A program made the position numbers and the translations under genes. The notes below the pieces were generated by a model. That model was given only the letters and a program-made list of their open reading frames with translations. It ran no database searches and was not told the origin of the DNA. Below, piece by piece: positions 1 through 9,195 of a stretch of 64,000 nt of DNA. Location: positions 1 to 64,000 of the forward strand of contig NZ_JAPDMX010000009.1 in NCBI RefSeq assembly GCF_025971955.1, read 5' to 3'. This DNA comes from Shewanella subflava. GTDB lineage: Bacteria > Pseudomonadota > Gammaproteobacteria > Enterobacterales > Shewanellaceae. Within the stretch, counting starts at the first letter, position 1. Every line of letters starts with the position of its first letter.

Positions 1-1
1 T

Positions 2-77
2 TGGAGCGACATATCGGGTTCGAACCGATGACCTATACCTTGGCAAGGTATCGCTCTACCAACTGAGCTAATGTCGC
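2..77 (-). tRNA. tRNA-Gly (anticodon GCC)
   Basis: Read on the minus strand this folds as a complete 76-nt cloverleaf. The 7-bp acceptor stem is GCGACAT/ATGTCGC, the discriminator base is T and an encoded CCA follows. The D arm carries AGCTCAGTTGGTAGAGC. The anticodon arm ATACC-TTGCCAA-GGTAT gives anticodon GCC, which reads GGC and GGU glycine codons. The T arm is ATCGG-TTCGAAC-CCGAT. It lies at the window edge, so other tRNAs could follow downstream, outside the window. Confidence 0.96.
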
Positions 78-141
78 TGAATCTTTACGCATTTAGTTTA
101 ACTGTCAGCTACTGCCGAAGTTCCCCTGAGTGCGGGTTCGC

Positions 142-169
142 ATTTTACCTTTTCTAATTTAAGAGTCAA
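142..169 (-). promoter_or_regulatory. Sigma-70 promoter of tRNA-Gly
   Basis: On the minus strand a -35 TTGACT and a -10 TAAAAT are separated by 16 bp. They are followed by a GC-rich discriminator (GCGAACCCGC), typical of stringently controlled stable-RNA promoters. The tRNA 5' end is about 65 nt downstream, leaving a short leader for RNase P processing. Confidence 0.6.
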
Positions 170-252
170 TCAATAAAATAACAATTTAATCTTATTCTTG
201 CTCAACTGCTTTATAAATGTCCATAGTGGTGTAAATCATGGTAGAAAATCTG

Positions 253-283
253 AAAAAAAATAAAAGCACCCGCAGATGCTTTT
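253..283 (-). terminator. Rho-independent terminator of the extended GAPDH gene
   Basis: A 7-bp stem (AAAAGCA/TGCTTTT) with an 8-nt loop is followed on the minus strand by a T-rich tract. It lies about 20 nt past the GAPDH stop codon and separates that gene from the tRNA promoter. Confidence 0.8.
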
Positions 284-305
284 ATTTACTTGCCACGTTA
301 ATAAA

Positions 306-1739
306 TTACTTTGGCAATGATAGCGTTGTTAAACCAAGCATCTTTTGCATCACGCCAACAACTTGGCAGCTATAACCAAACTCGTTGTCATACCACACGT
401 ATAAAATGGCACGTTTACCATCCGCAATGGTCGCTTGAGAATCAATGACCCCTGCGTAACGTGAACCGACTAAATCACTCGATACAATTTCAGTCGACTC
501 CGTAAAGTCGATTTGATTTTGTAACTCTGATAACAAAGCGATGTCTTTCAAGTACTCGTTTAGTTCATCACGGTTTGTTTCAGCATTTAAATTAACACTG
601 ATAATGGCCATTGACACATTTGGCGTAGGCACGCGGATAGCGTTACCCGTTAACTTACCCGCAAGCACTGGTAGCGCTTTAGCAACCGCTTTAGCTGCGC
701 CTGTTTCGGTGATAACCATGTTCAATGGTGCACTTCTACCACGACGGTCAGCACTATGATAATTATCAATCAAGTTTTGATCGTTGGTGTAAGAGTGGAT
801 TGTTTCAACATGACCATTCTCGATACCATACTTATCGTTAACCGCTTTCAATACAGGTGTGATCGCATTAGTGGTACAGCTTGCTGCAGAGACAATTAAA
901 TCTTCTGCAAGAATATCGTCCTCGTTAACACCGTATACGACATTCTTGATTGCGCCTTTAGCGGGTGCAGTTAATAACACTTTTGAGGCACCAGGACTTT
1001 TTAAGTGCAATCCTAAACCGTCTTCATCTTTCCAAATACCGGTATTATCGACAATTAAAGCATCTTTAATACCGTATTTAGTGTAATCCACTTGATCAGG
1101 TGAATTCGCATAAATCACTTGAATATAAGTACCGTTGGCGATGATAGCGTTGTTTTCTTCATCCACTTCAACAGAACCATTAAATGGACCATGAACTGAG
1201 TCACGGCGTAATAAACTAGCACGCTTCTCTAAATCACCTTTCTTACCACCACGTAACACGATAGCACGTAAACATAACTTATTACTTTTGCCTGTTCTTT
1301 CAATTAATAAACGCGCAAGTAAACGTCCAATACGGCCAAAGCCATATAAAACCACATCACGAGCAGGCATATCATCGCCATGGTTGATACCTTGCGCTAA
1401 TTGATTCGCCATGTAAGCTTCAATTTGGCTTGCATCGTTATGTTCACGCCAGTAGTTAACCGCTAACTTACCGATATCGACTTTGCAGTGCTTAACAGCA
1501 AGCTTGCTAAGCGCCTGAATAAATGGGAAACTTTCACGTAGTCTTAATTTTTCACCCACATGACGACGAACCAAACGGTGCGACTTGATGATTTCAATAG
1601 TCGATGCGTTTAATAATGGCTTACCGTATACCACAACCTCAACACCTTGGTTACGATATAACTTACCAAGTAGAGGCTGCATTGCCTCTGCCATTTCGAA
1701 ACGTTCTTGCCAACTTTGTAGATGTTTATCTGCGCTCAT
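306..1739 (-). CDS. Glyceraldehyde-3-phosphate dehydrogenase, long form with N-terminal extension
   Basis: This 477-aa GAPDH homologue interconverts glyceraldehyde-3-phosphate and 1,3-bisphosphoglycerate in the cytoplasm. The nucleotide-binding GFGRIGR motif is at residues 133-139, after an extension of about 125 residues absent from classical 330-340-aa enzymes. The catalytic Cys288 (SAASCTTN) and His315 are present. After the second beta strand the sequence is VLRGGKKGD, without the Asp usual in NAD-specific GAPDHs, so NADP use is possible; this is inference. The start is ATG 1737-1739, preceded by AAGGA at good spacing. An upstream in-frame ATG at 1811 would add 24 residues unlike the family. 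It is transcribed away from a lipoprotein gene and a second, classical GAPDH gene, a pairing seen in Shewanella. Confidence 0.9.
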   Translation of the reverse strand: MSADKHLQSWQERFEMAEAMQPLLGKLYRNQGVEVVVYGKPLLNASTIEIIKSHRLVRRHVGEKLRLRESFPFIQALSKLAVKHCKVDIGKLAVNYWREHNDASQIEAYMANQLAQGINHGDDMPARDVVLYGFGRIGRLLARLLIERTGKSNKLCLRAIVLRGGKKGDLEKRASLLRRDSVHGPFNGSVEVDEENNAIIANGTYIQVIYANSPDQVDYTKYGIKDALIVDNTGIWKDEDGLGLHLKSPGASKVLLTAPAKGAIKNVVYGVNEDDILAEDLIVSAASCTTNAITPVLKAVNDKYGIENGHVETIHSYTNDQNLIDNYHSADRRGRSAPLNMVITETGAAKAVAKALPVLAGKLTGNAIRVPTPNVSMAIISVNLNAETNRDELNEYLKDIALLSELQNQIDFTESTEIVSSDLVGSRYAGVIDSQATIADGKRAILYVWYDNEFGYSCQVVGVMQKMLGLTTLSLPK

Positions 1740-1826
1740 GTAGGGTTCCTTTATCTCACTTTTCTTTAATATATTTTTAGAAAGGTTTGAGTAACAAAAA
1801 GAAAAGACCAATAATTAGTGTATTGT

Positions 1827-1839
1827 GGGGAATATCCCC
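1827..1839. repeat. Small palindrome GGGGAATATCCCC
   Basis: This is a perfect 5-bp inverted repeat around ATA in the divergent promoter region between the long GAPDH gene and the lipoprotein gene. Its function is unknown. It could be a regulator site or lie in the GAPDH leader. Confidence 0.4.
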
Positions 1840-1855
1840 GCTAGGTCGGCGACAT

Positions 1856-1918
1856 TGTAATGAAATTAACCGCATTTCGCCAGTAACAAATTTTCGCTAA
1901 ATATGTAATTTTATTAGA
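1856..1918. promoter_or_regulatory. Two candidate HexR operators
   Basis: TGTAATGAAATTAAC (1856-1870) and TGTAATTTTATTAGA (1904-1918) each match 12 of 15 positions of the palindrome TGTAATTAAATTACA that I recall for HexR, the RpiR-family regulator of central carbon metabolism in Shewanella. They lie in the intergenic region upstream of the divergent long GAPDH gene. HexR is known to act on gap genes in S. oneidensis. The assignment here is by motif only. Confidence 0.5.
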
Positions 1919-1941
1919 CAAATACCCTAAAGGAGCTAGTT

Positions 1942-2793
1942 TTGAAGCGAAATCTAGTAATAATTACATCATTTAGTTTTATAAGTGCTTTTTTAGGGCT
2001 TTTAGGCTGCGAAAATGACCGAAATATTGATGTGATTTGTAAAAATAATCCTGAACTTTGTGCCGATTTACACAAAGATAGTTGGTGCAGATTCGAAAAA
2101 GGTGATCTTGTTCGCCACAGATTAGTACTCAAGAAAGCTGCAACACCTTCGGGACAACAACTGTTTCAACAACTTATTTATCTTGAAAACTACAGTAATT
2201 GTATCGAACTCGCTGCTGGTGTTCAGCACATATTAAATCCTCAACGTACCCAAGATAGAGAACGTGCTTTTGCTGTCAGCACTCAAACGTTAAGCGAACT
2301 GCGTGAATACACTAAAAACAATACTGATGTTTATCTCGCATATTACCGTTGGTTACGTTTTAACGACAAACCTTCACAAGATATTGTGATTGCGGCTTAC
2401 GAAAAAAATTCGATCAGCGACCCGCAAATTTTAAATCAACTTGCGGCCTACTATGTCAGAGTTTCCCCCAGCGAGGCCAAACGTATCTACCGTGATTTAT
2501 TTGCCCAAACGAGTTTTGATAAATTCAATTCTGACTGGTTACTTGGCCTAGCAAGCATTTTTCAACAACAACAAAATTTTGAATACGTTTACTTATTCAC
2601 TAAAGCAAATACGTTACTCACCGACAATCAGGTTGATGAAAAACAACTTTTAGGCTTGATAGGAGGTAATCAGGTGTTAGCACAGGCATTAGATCGACAA
2701 GCGCAAGCTTTGATACTCGATTTGAAAAGTGACAATTTTGCCAATACAGCAAGCGCAACATTGCTTAATAACCCAGAAAATACCCAAGAATAA
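1942..2793 (+). CDS. DUF2989-type lipoprotein
   Basis: This 283-aa protein probably belongs to the DUF2989 family of Shewanella and Vibrio; its function is unknown. The N-terminus has a short basic stretch, a hydrophobic core and a lipobox LLGC with Cys23, so it should be a lipid-anchored envelope protein. The mature part is largely helical with evenly spaced Ala/Leu/Tyr residues (about residues 100-250), suggestive of TPR-like helical repeats. It has several early Cys residues (C33, C41, C49). The start is TTG at 1942 with AGGAG six bases upstream. It sits between two GAPDH genes. Confidence 0.75.
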   Translation: MKRNLVIITSFSFISAFLGLLGCENDRNIDVICKNNPELCADLHKDSWCRFEKGDLVRHRLVLKKAATPSGQQLFQQLIYLENYSNCIELAAGVQHILNPQRTQDRERAFAVSTQTLSELREYTKNNTDVYLAYYRWLRFNDKPSQDIVIAAYEKNSISDPQILNQLAAYYVRVSPSEAKRIYRDLFAQTSFDKFNSDWLLGLASIFQQQQNFEYVYLFTKANTLLTDNQVDEKQLLGLIGGNQVLAQALDRQAQALILDLKSDNFANTASATLLNNPENTQE

Positions 2794-2834
2794 CTTTCAT
2801 TTTTTTGCTCACAAAAACCACAAAACACGCAAAA

Positions 2835-2849
2835 TGGAAATAAATTACG
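2835..2849. promoter_or_regulatory. Weaker candidate HexR operator
   Basis: TGGAAATAAATTACG matches 12 of 15 positions of the TGTAATTAAATTACA-like HexR palindrome, with one half-site damaged. It lies 41 bp upstream of the candidate -35 of gapA. Confidence 0.3.
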
Positions 2850-2889
2850 AAATTTTCGGGTCTAAAAGCACTTTTAGAACCGATTTAGC

Positions 2890-2917
2890 TTGACGAACCC
2901 CACCAATTTGGTAATTT
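2890..2917 (+). promoter_or_regulatory. Candidate gapA promoter
   Basis: A -35 TTGACG (2890-2895) and a -10 TAATTT (2912-2917) are separated by 16 bp, about 55 nt ahead of the gapA start. The -10 is weak but the -35 is close to consensus. Confidence 0.4.
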
Positions 2918-2971
2918 TACAACTAGGCGATTTATCTGCCACCAAATTTATTTTTAACTGAGGGATATGAG

Positions 2972-3982
2972 ATGACTATCCGTGTTGCTATTAACGGCTA
3001 TGGCCGTATCGGTCGTAATGTGTTACGTGCTTTGTATGAAAGCGAGAAAAACTACCCAATCAAAATCGTTGCTTTAAATGATTTGGGTGATGCTTCAATT
3101 AACGCACATTTAACCAAGTATGATTCTGTTCATGGTCGTTTCAACGCCAAAGTTGATCACGATGAAGAAGCGATTTACGTCAATGGTGATAAAATTCTCA
3201 CTTTTCAAGAACGTGATCCTTCCAAATTACCTTGGGCTGACTTAAACGTTGATGTTGTATTCGAATGTACTGGCATTTTCACTTCAAAAGAATCGGTTCA
3301 GCCGCATCTGAATGCAGGCGCGAAGAAAGTCATAATCTCTGCGCCGGGTAAGAATGTCGACGCAACAGTGGTATATGGCGTGAACAACGACGTATTAACA
3401 GCAGACATGACTGTGATTTCAAATGCTTCATGTACAACCAACTGTTTAGCTCCTTTTGCTAAGCCATTAAGCGATGAAATTGGTATTGAATCAGGTTTAA
3501 TGACCACCATTCATGCTTATACCAACGATCAACGTTTATCAGATGTATACCACACTGACTTACGTCGTGCTCGTGCTGCGGCAATGTCAATGATCCCAAC
3601 TAAAACAGGTGCTGCGGCAGCTGTTGGGTTAGTGGTACCTGAGTTACAAGGTAAATTTGACGGTTTAGCTGTTCGTGTACCAACAGTAAACGTTTCTTTA
3701 GTTGATTTAACTTTCTTAGCGTCACGTGACACAACAGTTGAAGAAATCAATGAAATTGTAACCCGCGCTTCTAAACAAGCTCCAATGTCTGAAGTACTGG
3801 CCATTAATGAAGAACCTTTAGTGTCTATCGACTTCAACCACAATGCATTCTCTTCAAACTTCGATGCTACACAAACCCGTGTAAATGGTCGTCTTGTCAA
3901 AGTTATGTCATGGTATGACAACGAATGGGGTTTCAGTAACCGCATGCTAGATAATGCTGTCGCACTAATGAACGCTAAATAA
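2972..3982 (+). CDS. gapA: Glyceraldehyde-3-phosphate dehydrogenase, classical type I
   Basis: This 336-aa enzyme has the usual length of a phosphorylating GAPDH. It shows NGYGRIGRN near the N-terminus, and the Asp of ALNDLGD (Asp37) typical of NAD-specific enzymes. The catalytic Cys154 (SNASCTTNC) and His181 (TTIHAYTND) are present, and the C-terminus has [12 protein letters not shown]. It resembles pseudomonad Gap more than E. coli GapA. Erythrose-4-phosphate dehydrogenase (Epd) is the main alternative; the [10 protein letters not shown] context and overall fit favour GAPDH. The start ATG follows GAGGGAT. A strong terminator follows, so it appears to be a single-gene unit. Confidence 0.9.
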   Translation: MTIRVAINGYGRIGRNVLRALYESEKNYPIKIVALNDLGDASINAHLTKYDSVHGRFNAKVDHDEEAIYVNGDKILTFQERDPSKLPWADLNVDVVFECTGIFTSKESVQPHLNAGAKKVIISAPGKNVDATVVYGVNNDVLTADMTVISNASCTTNCLAPFAKPLSDEIGIESGLMTTIHAYTNDQRLSDVYHTDLRRARAAAMSMIPTKTGAAAAVGLVVPELQGKFDGLAVRVPTVNVSLVDLTFLASRDTTVEEINEIVTRASKQAPMSEVLAINEEPLVSIDFNHNAFSSNFDATQTRVNGRLVKVMSWYDNEWGFSNRMLDNAVALMNAK

Positions 3983-4010
3983 TCATCTGATCGATTAACT
4001 TAGCCTCTAG

Positions 4011-4042
4011 AAAGCCTCGCATAACGCGGGGCTTTTTGTTTT
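4011..4042 (+). terminator. Rho-independent terminator of gapA
   Basis: The stem GCCTCGC/GCGGGGC (one T-G wobble, extended by A-T pairs) has the loop ATAAC and is followed by TTTTTGTTTTTT. Confidence 0.85.
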
Positions 4043-4160
4043 TTATTCGTTTTTCTACCTGGTATCTCGATAACAGCATTAAATTTTTAGACCGTAAAAT
4101 AATGGTTTACCCTAAACATCTGCGTTAGTGTGCATTTTACTTTCACTATTTCTGATACAT

Positions 4161-4187
4161 AAAAAAACCGACAATAAGTCGGCTTTT
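4161..4187 (-). terminator. Rho-independent terminator of nadA
   Basis: CCGAC/GTCGG stem with loop AATAA. On the minus strand it is followed by a run of seven T. It lies about 20 nt beyond the nadA stop and could work in both directions, since the other side is also T-rich. Confidence 0.8.
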
Positions 4188-4208
4188 ATGTTCAGCAAGT
4201 ATTAACGT

Positions 4209-5276
4209 TTAAGCATTGCCCTTCACTTTCATGTTCAATGCTTTAGCAAAATCCAACATGCGTGTTAATGGAATAAGTGCTTTTAAACGTAATGCATCAT
4301 CAACGAAAATTTCATGACCGCTTTTATCCGTATCCGATAAAGAGGCTTCAATGGCTTGTAAACCATTCATCGCCATCCAAGGACAATGAGCACAACTTTT
4401 ACAGGTTGCACCATTTCCGCCCGTTGGCGCTTCGATTAACGTTTTACCTGGCGCAGCTTGCTGCATTTTGTAAAAAATGCCCCGATCGGTAGCCACAATG
4501 AATGTTTGGTTATCCATCGTTTGGGCTGCTTTTATCAACTGACTAGTTGAACCAACCGCATCAGCCATGTTAACTACGCTTGCAGGTGATTCTGGGTGCA
4601 CCAAAATTGCCGCATCTGGATGTAACTTTTTTAACTCCAGTAATGCGTTAGATTTGAACTCATCATGAACAATACAATCGCCCTGCCACATCAGCATTTC
4701 TGCTCCTGTTTGCTTGGCAATATATGACCCTAAGTGACGATCTGGACCCCAAATGATTTTTTTACCCTCTGCATCCAAATGCTCAACAATTTCAAGGGCA
4801 ATACTTGATGTCACAACCCAATCAGCACGGGCTTTAACCGCCGCAGAGGTATTAGCATACACCACAACTGTGTGATCGGGATGGGCATCACAAAACTCGC
4901 TAAACTCCTCAATAGGACATCCTATATCGAGTGAGCATGTGGCTTCTAGGGTCGGCATCAAAATGGTTTTCTCAGGGCTGAGAATTTTTGCTGTTTCGCC
5001 CATAAACTTTACACCTGCCACAATTAAGGTTTTAGCAGGATGATCACGACCAAAACGGGCCATTTCTAATGAATCTGAAACACAGCCTCCCGTTTCTTCA
5101 GCTAAAGCTTGAATTTCAGGATCGGTATAATAATGCGCCACTAATACGGCATTGTGATCAATCAATAATTGTTTAATACGGGCCTTATAATCCTGCTTTT
5201 GTGCATCAGACAAAACAGCAGGTTTAGGCGGAAAAGGATAATCAATTGTTTTAATTTGCGGTGCCGACAAGCTCAT
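4209..5276 (-). CDS. nadA: Quinolinate synthase
   Basis: NadA condenses iminoaspartate with dihydroxyacetone phosphate to give quinolinate in de novo NAD synthesis. The 355 residues match the family length. The three ligands of the oxygen-sensitive 4Fe-4S cluster are visible: Cys114 ([10 protein letters not shown]), Cys201 (WQGDCIVH) and the last Cys of CKSCAHCP (Cys298). The HYYTDPEIQ motif near residue 48 and the VAGVKFMGE segment are also family hallmarks. It is a single gene bounded by terminators on both sides. The iminoaspartate donor NadB is not in the window. Confidence 0.95.
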   Translation of the reverse strand: MSLSAPQIKTIDYPFPPKPAVLSDAQKQDYKARIKQLLIDHNAVLVAHYYTDPEIQALAEETGGCVSDSLEMARFGRDHPAKTLIVAGVKFMGETAKILSPEKTILMPTLEATCSLDIGCPIEEFSEFCDAHPDHTVVVYANTSAAVKARADWVVTSSIALEIVEHLDAEGKKIIWGPDRHLGSYIAKQTGAEMLMWQGDCIVHDEFKSNALLELKKLHPDAAILVHPESPASVVNMADAVGSTSQLIKAAQTMDNQTFIVATDRGIFYKMQQAAPGKTLIEAPTGGNGATCKSCAHCPWMAMNGLQAIEASLSDTDKSGHEIFVDDALRLKALIPLTRMLDFAKALNMKVKGNA

Positions 5277-5307
5277 AACGGTTCCAATGGTGTGGATCTT
5301 GGGCAGA

Positions 5308-5313
5308 ATTATA
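5308..5313 (-). promoter_or_regulatory. -10 element of nadA promoter
   Basis: A consensus TATAAT on the minus strand lies 32 nt upstream of the nadA start. The matching -35 (TTTAGT at 17-bp spacing) is poor and overlaps the bkd terminator. Confidence 0.45.
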
Positions 5314-5333
5314 CGAAAACTGACTCGAAAACT

Positions 5334-5356
5334 AAAGGACGCATTCAGCGTCCTTT
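5334..5356 (-). terminator. Hairpin terminator after bkdB
   Basis: A perfect 9-bp stem AAAGGACGC/GCGTCCTTT with loop ATTCA lies 31 nt past the bkdB stop. Only a short broken T-tract follows on the minus strand, so termination may be partial. Confidence 0.6.
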
Positions 5357-5387
5357 ATAATTAAACCTATTTACTGTATTCACTCGC

Positions 5388-6959
5388 TTAACGCATTGCC
5401 ATCATCATTTCGTGTGGCTGCTCTAAATAGTGTTTCCACAGGTTACAAAAACGGGCAATCGTACCACCATCAATAACTCTATGGTCGCCAGACCAACTCA
5501 CTTGCATAATCTTACGCGCTTCGACTTCACCTTTGGCATTGAATCGAGGTAAGGTTTGTAATTTTCCTAACGCCACAATTGCCACTTCAGGTTTATTGAT
5601 GATTGGCGTGGCAACTGTGCCACCTAATGCACCTATGTTTGAAATTGAAATGGTACCTTCTTTCAAATCAGCTGGAGATACACGCCCGCTTCTTGCATCA
5701 TTCGTCAAACGAGTAATTTCAGCAGCAACATCTAAAATCGATTTTAAATTCACATCTTTCACATTAGGGACTAATAAACCCACTTTTGAATCGACAGCCA
5801 TACCAATATTATGGCGCGATTTATAGGTGATTTCAGTGCAATCAGCATTCACTTGGCTATTGAGTATCGGAAATTCATTCAATGCCAGTGACATGGCCTT
5901 CATAAAAAATGGCATCATGGTGAGTTTAACTTCATCGGATGAATAACGCTGCTTCATGCTTTCACGTAACGCAACCAGTTCTGTTAAATCAAACTCTTCG
6001 CAATAGGTAAAATGAGGAATAGTCGAAACAGACTCCACCATCATTCTTGCCATAACCGCTTTAACACCTTTTATCGGTTCAACGCGATCAGTACCTATTG
6101 CAACAGACGTTGCCACACTTGTTGAGGCCACAGCACTGCTTACAGCAGGTTCGATTACTGCAATCTTGGCCACTGCGCCTTTTTGGTGACGCTCTACATC
6201 TTCCTTGTAAACACGGCCATGTTTACCAGAACCTTGCACTTGGGCAATGTTGATGTCTAACGCCCTAGCTAAACGGCGCACCGCAGGGCTGGCTAATGCT
6301 TTACCTTGAACCACAGGTTCGATAGAAGCTGCAGTGCTAGCCACCTGATTAACAACTTGGTGTGTAGATTGAGACACGGAATTAGTTGCAACAACATCAC
6401 TTTCGACTTCAATCGCAAACAATGGCGAATGAACTTTAGCCAGCTGGCCTTTGCGATAATAATGCTTCACGATTTTACCGGCTTTCATTGCAGGTATTTG
6501 AACTAACGCTTTATCTGTCATCACGTCAGCGATGGGTTGGTCTTCAACCACCATTTCACCTTCCGCAACGAGCCAATCGACAAGTTCACATTCAACGATA
6601 CCTTCACCGATATCCGGTAAAAGAAAATCTTCAACCATCACACCTGAAACAACCGCTGTCGGTGTCACTTCAGCTGCCATTGCATTCACGGCGGTGTCGC
6701 TGGAATCTGAAACGCTATCATCAGCCACTTTTACTGCGTACAAAGGCGCATGAACGATTGCGATTTCGCCTTTGGCGTAATAAAGCTTAGTGATCACTCC
6801 TGCATAAGGCGCAGGAATTTGCACTAAAGCTTTATCTGTCATCACATCTGCAATGGGCTGATCTTCAACTACTGTGTCACCTTCAGCAACTAACCAGTCC
6901 ACCAATTCGCATTCAACAACGCCTTCACCGATATCGGGTAAAATAAAATCTTTAATCAT
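5388..6959 (-). CDS. bkdB: Branched-chain alpha-keto acid dehydrogenase E2, dihydrolipoyl acyltransferase
   Basis: This 523-aa E2 core protein transfers branched acyl groups from E1 to CoA. It has two N-terminal lipoyl domains (about residues 1-80 and 107-187), each with the lipoylated Lys in MTDKALVQIP. The two copies are nearly identical over about 47 residues. They are followed by a peripheral subunit-binding domain (ASPAVRRLARALDINI, about 240-275) and the catalytic acyltransferase domain with GDHRVIDGG near the C-terminus. The start is ATG 6957-6959, with TAGGAG overlapping the bkdA2 stop; the upstream GTG at 6965 would overlap that site. Last gene of the bkdA1-bkdA2-bkdB operon. No dedicated E3 follows, so a shared Lpd is assumed. 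Confidence 0.93.
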   Translation of the reverse strand: MIKDFILPDIGEGVVECELVDWLVAEGDTVVEDQPIADVMTDKALVQIPAPYAGVITKLYYAKGEIAIVHAPLYAVKVADDSVSDSSDTAVNAMAAEVTPTAVVSGVMVEDFLLPDIGEGIVECELVDWLVAEGEMVVEDQPIADVMTDKALVQIPAMKAGKIVKHYYRKGQLAKVHSPLFAIEVESDVVATNSVSQSTHQVVNQVASTAASIEPVVQGKALASPAVRRLARALDINIAQVQGSGKHGRVYKEDVERHQKGAVAKIAVIEPAVSSAVASTSVATSVAIGTDRVEPIKGVKAVMARMMVESVSTIPHFTYCEEFDLTELVALRESMKQRYSSDEVKLTMMPFFMKAMSLALNEFPILNSQVNADCTEITYKSRHNIGMAVDSKVGLLVPNVKDVNLKSILDVAAEITRLTNDARSGRVSPADLKEGTISISNIGALGGTVATPIINKPEVAIVALGKLQTLPRFNAKGEVEARKIMQVSWSGDHRVIDGGTIARFCNLWKHYLEQPHEMMMAMR

Positions 6960-6967
6960 GACCACTC

Positions 6968-7945
6968 CTAAAATGCCATTGTTGCTTTGATAGCTTCAAA
7001 TGTTTTCAGCTCATCTGGCATATATTCTTTTTCATGAATGAGTGGGTATGGTGTATCTAAACCACAAACTCGGTTGATGGGTGATTCTAGATGCAAGAAA
7101 CACTCTTGTTGAATCGTGGCGGCAATCTCACCCGCAAAGCCACCGGTTAATGGCGCTTCATGGTTGATGACCAGACGACCCGTTTTCTTCACTGACTTAG
7201 CAACGGTATCAATATCCCAAGGAGATAAAGTACGTAAGTCAATTATTTCACAAGAAATGCCCTCTTTCTCAGCCATCACACAAGCTTTTTCAACAATTTC
7301 CATCTGTGCGCCCCAAGCAAGCACTGTAATATCAGTCCCTTGCTTGACGACATCTGCTTTACCTAACTCAATTTGATAATCGCCTTCAGGCACTTCGCCA
7401 ACAGATGCACGATATAATCGTTTAGGTTCAAAGAAAATAACCGGATTAGGGTCGCGAATTGCCGCCAATAATAAGCCTTTGGCTTGTTCAGGATTACGCG
7501 GCACGACTACCTTCAAACCCGGTGTTTGAGTAAAATATGCCTCTGGAGATTGCGAATGATAATGTCCACCAGCAATGCCGCCGCCATAAGGGGTACGGAA
7601 CGTTAATCCGCCCACATTAAATTCATTGCCACTACGGTAGCGAAATTTAGCCGCCTCATTGACGATTTGATCAAATGCAGGAAAGATATAATCCGCAAAT
7701 TGAATTTCAGCAACAGGCGTCATACCGTGTGATGCTAAACCATTGGCAAATCCGGCAATACCTTGTTCTGTAAGCGGCGTATTAAAACAGCGGTCGCGAC
7801 CAAACTGCTCTTGTAAGCCTGAAGTTGCACGGAAAACACCGCCAAAATGGCCAACATCTTCCCCAAAAACTACCATGCGCTCATCTGCTTTCATGGCAAT
7901 TGATAACGCCTCATTGATGGCGTGTAACATATTCATTTGAGCCAC
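6968..7945 (-). CDS. bkdA2: Branched-chain alpha-keto acid dehydrogenase E1 beta subunit
   Basis: This 325-aa protein is the beta half of the thiamin-diphosphate-dependent E1 heterotetramer that decarboxylates keto acids of Val, Leu and Ile. It begins with the family pattern MLHAINEAL and [28 protein letters not shown] and YIFPAFDQI are typical of E1-beta. The C-terminus holds the [18 protein letters not shown] region. The start is GTG (7945), three bases after the bkdA1 stop, so the two are translationally close. Its product pairs with the upstream E1 alpha and docks on bkdB. Confidence 0.94.
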   Translation of the reverse strand: MAQMNMLHAINEALSIAMKADERMVVFGEDVGHFGGVFRATSGLQEQFGRDRCFNTPLTEQGIAGFANGLASHGMTPVAEIQFADYIFPAFDQIVNEAAKFRYRSGNEFNVGGLTFRTPYGGGIAGGHYHSQSPEAYFTQTPGLKVVVPRNPEQAKGLLLAAIRDPNPVIFFEPKRLYRASVGEVPEGDYQIELGKADVVKQGTDITVLAWGAQMEIVEKACVMAEKEGISCEIIDLRTLSPWDIDTVAKSVKKTGRLVINHEAPLTGGFAGEIAATIQQECFLHLESPINRVCGLDTPYPLIHEKEYMPDELKTFEAIKATMAF

Positions 7946-7948
7946 GGC

Positions 7949-9127
7949 TTATAATCTCCCTGCACTTTTCGGATAGGCTTTAGGATATTTGTTGATGTGT
8001 TCTTTTAAGTCTTTCAGCTGTTTTTTAAGTACGGCTGTCGGCTTATCCAACACATCTTCAATGATTTCATCCAATCGAGGTACAGGTAGCTTTTCAGCGA
8101 CTTTAACCGCGGCAAGTACTTCTTCACGATATTGTTCATGGGTTTTAACGTCATCAGCTTCATTTAACCAACCTTTGTTGATTAACCATAATTTGAAACG
8201 TTTAACCGGATCATGTTGCTGCCATTTAGCTTCTTCATCTTTAGAGCGGTAACCTGACGGATCGTCAGACGATGAATGAGCACCTAAACGGTAAGTCATG
8301 GCTTCAATCAGAACTGGGGCATTATTCTCTAACGCATAAGCTCTGGCTTGCTGAGTCGCGGCTAAAACTGCCAACATATCATTGCCGTCAACACGAATGG
8401 TGTGCATACCATAACCCACACCACGACTGGCAATCCCGTTGCCTGCATATTGTTCTTCCGTTGGTGTTGAAATGGCATAGCCATTATTACGACAAAAGAA
8501 AATAACCGGTGCTTTAAGTACCGCGGCCATGTTTAGACCTGCGTGAAAATCACCTTCAGAGGCAGCGCCTTCACCAAAATAGCAAATGGTCACATTGCGT
8601 TCACCCTTGAGCTTTTGCCCATAAGCAACACCAGTAGCTTGGGGGATTTGCGTAGCTAAAGGAGATGAAATGGTATGGTAATTGAGTGCCTTGCTACCGT
8701 AATGGATTGGCATTTGACGGCCTTTACCAAGATCTTTTTCGTTACTGAACATTTGATTCATAAATTGTTCAGTAGTAAATCCTCGGTAACGTAACGCGGC
8801 ATGTTCACGGTATTGCGCTAAAATCACATCGCCGTCATCTAAGGCTGCTGTGCTACCTATAATCGCGGCTTCTTCACCGGTACAGGTCATATAAAAACTA
8901 ATACGCCCCTGACGCTGTGCCCCTAACATTCGCTCATCTAATACTCGGGTAAATACGCAAGTATCATAAATTTTTGCGGCTAGATCTTGATCAATAACCG
9001 GTAACACAGCATTTTCGTATGTTGTGCCGTCTGCCTGTAAAACGCGCAGAATAGGAATGTGCAATGACGCCTTGTCAAGAAAGCTGACACGATGCACTGT
9101 TTCGTTGCTCAGTGTTGCGTTGCTCAT
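7949..9127 (-). CDS. bkdA1: Branched-chain alpha-keto acid dehydrogenase E1 alpha subunit
   Basis: This 392-aa E1 alpha subunit binds thiamin diphosphate and starts oxidative decarboxylation of branched-chain keto acids. The TPP motif runs from GEGAASEGDFHAG to CRNNGYAIS, about 30 residues, with GEG in place of the usual GDG. The phosphorylation-loop equivalent YRLGAHSSSDDPSGYR is intact. The N-terminal extension (about residues 1-45) is typical of the branched-chain type and not of pyruvate E1. It is the first gene of the operon, with a palindromic operator candidate about 70 bp upstream. Confidence 0.94.
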   Translation of the reverse strand: MSNATLSNETVHRVSFLDKASLHIPILRVLQADGTTYENAVLPVIDQDLAAKIYDTCVFTRVLDERMLGAQRQGRISFYMTCTGEEAAIIGSTAALDDGDVILAQYREHAALRYRGFTTEQFMNQMFSNEKDLGKGRQMPIHYGSKALNYHTISSPLATQIPQATGVAYGQKLKGERNVTICYFGEGAASEGDFHAGLNMAAVLKAPVIFFCRNNGYAISTPTEEQYAGNGIASRGVGYGMHTIRVDGNDMLAVLAATQQARAYALENNAPVLIEAMTYRLGAHSSSDDPSGYRSKDEEAKWQQHDPVKRFKLWLINKGWLNEADDVKTHEQYREEVLAAVKVAEKLPVPRLDEIIEDVLDKPTAVLKKQLKDLKEHINKYPKAYPKSAGRL

Positions 9128-9195
9128 AATGTGCTCTTGTTCTTGTGAAGTGCCACCTCAAAGGTAGCAGTCTAATTATAATTCGCCGACAAACA

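Noticed and set aside
2911..2921. HexR site overlapping the gapA -10 (GGTAATTTTAC)
   Set aside because: The half-sites are out of register with the HexR palindrome.
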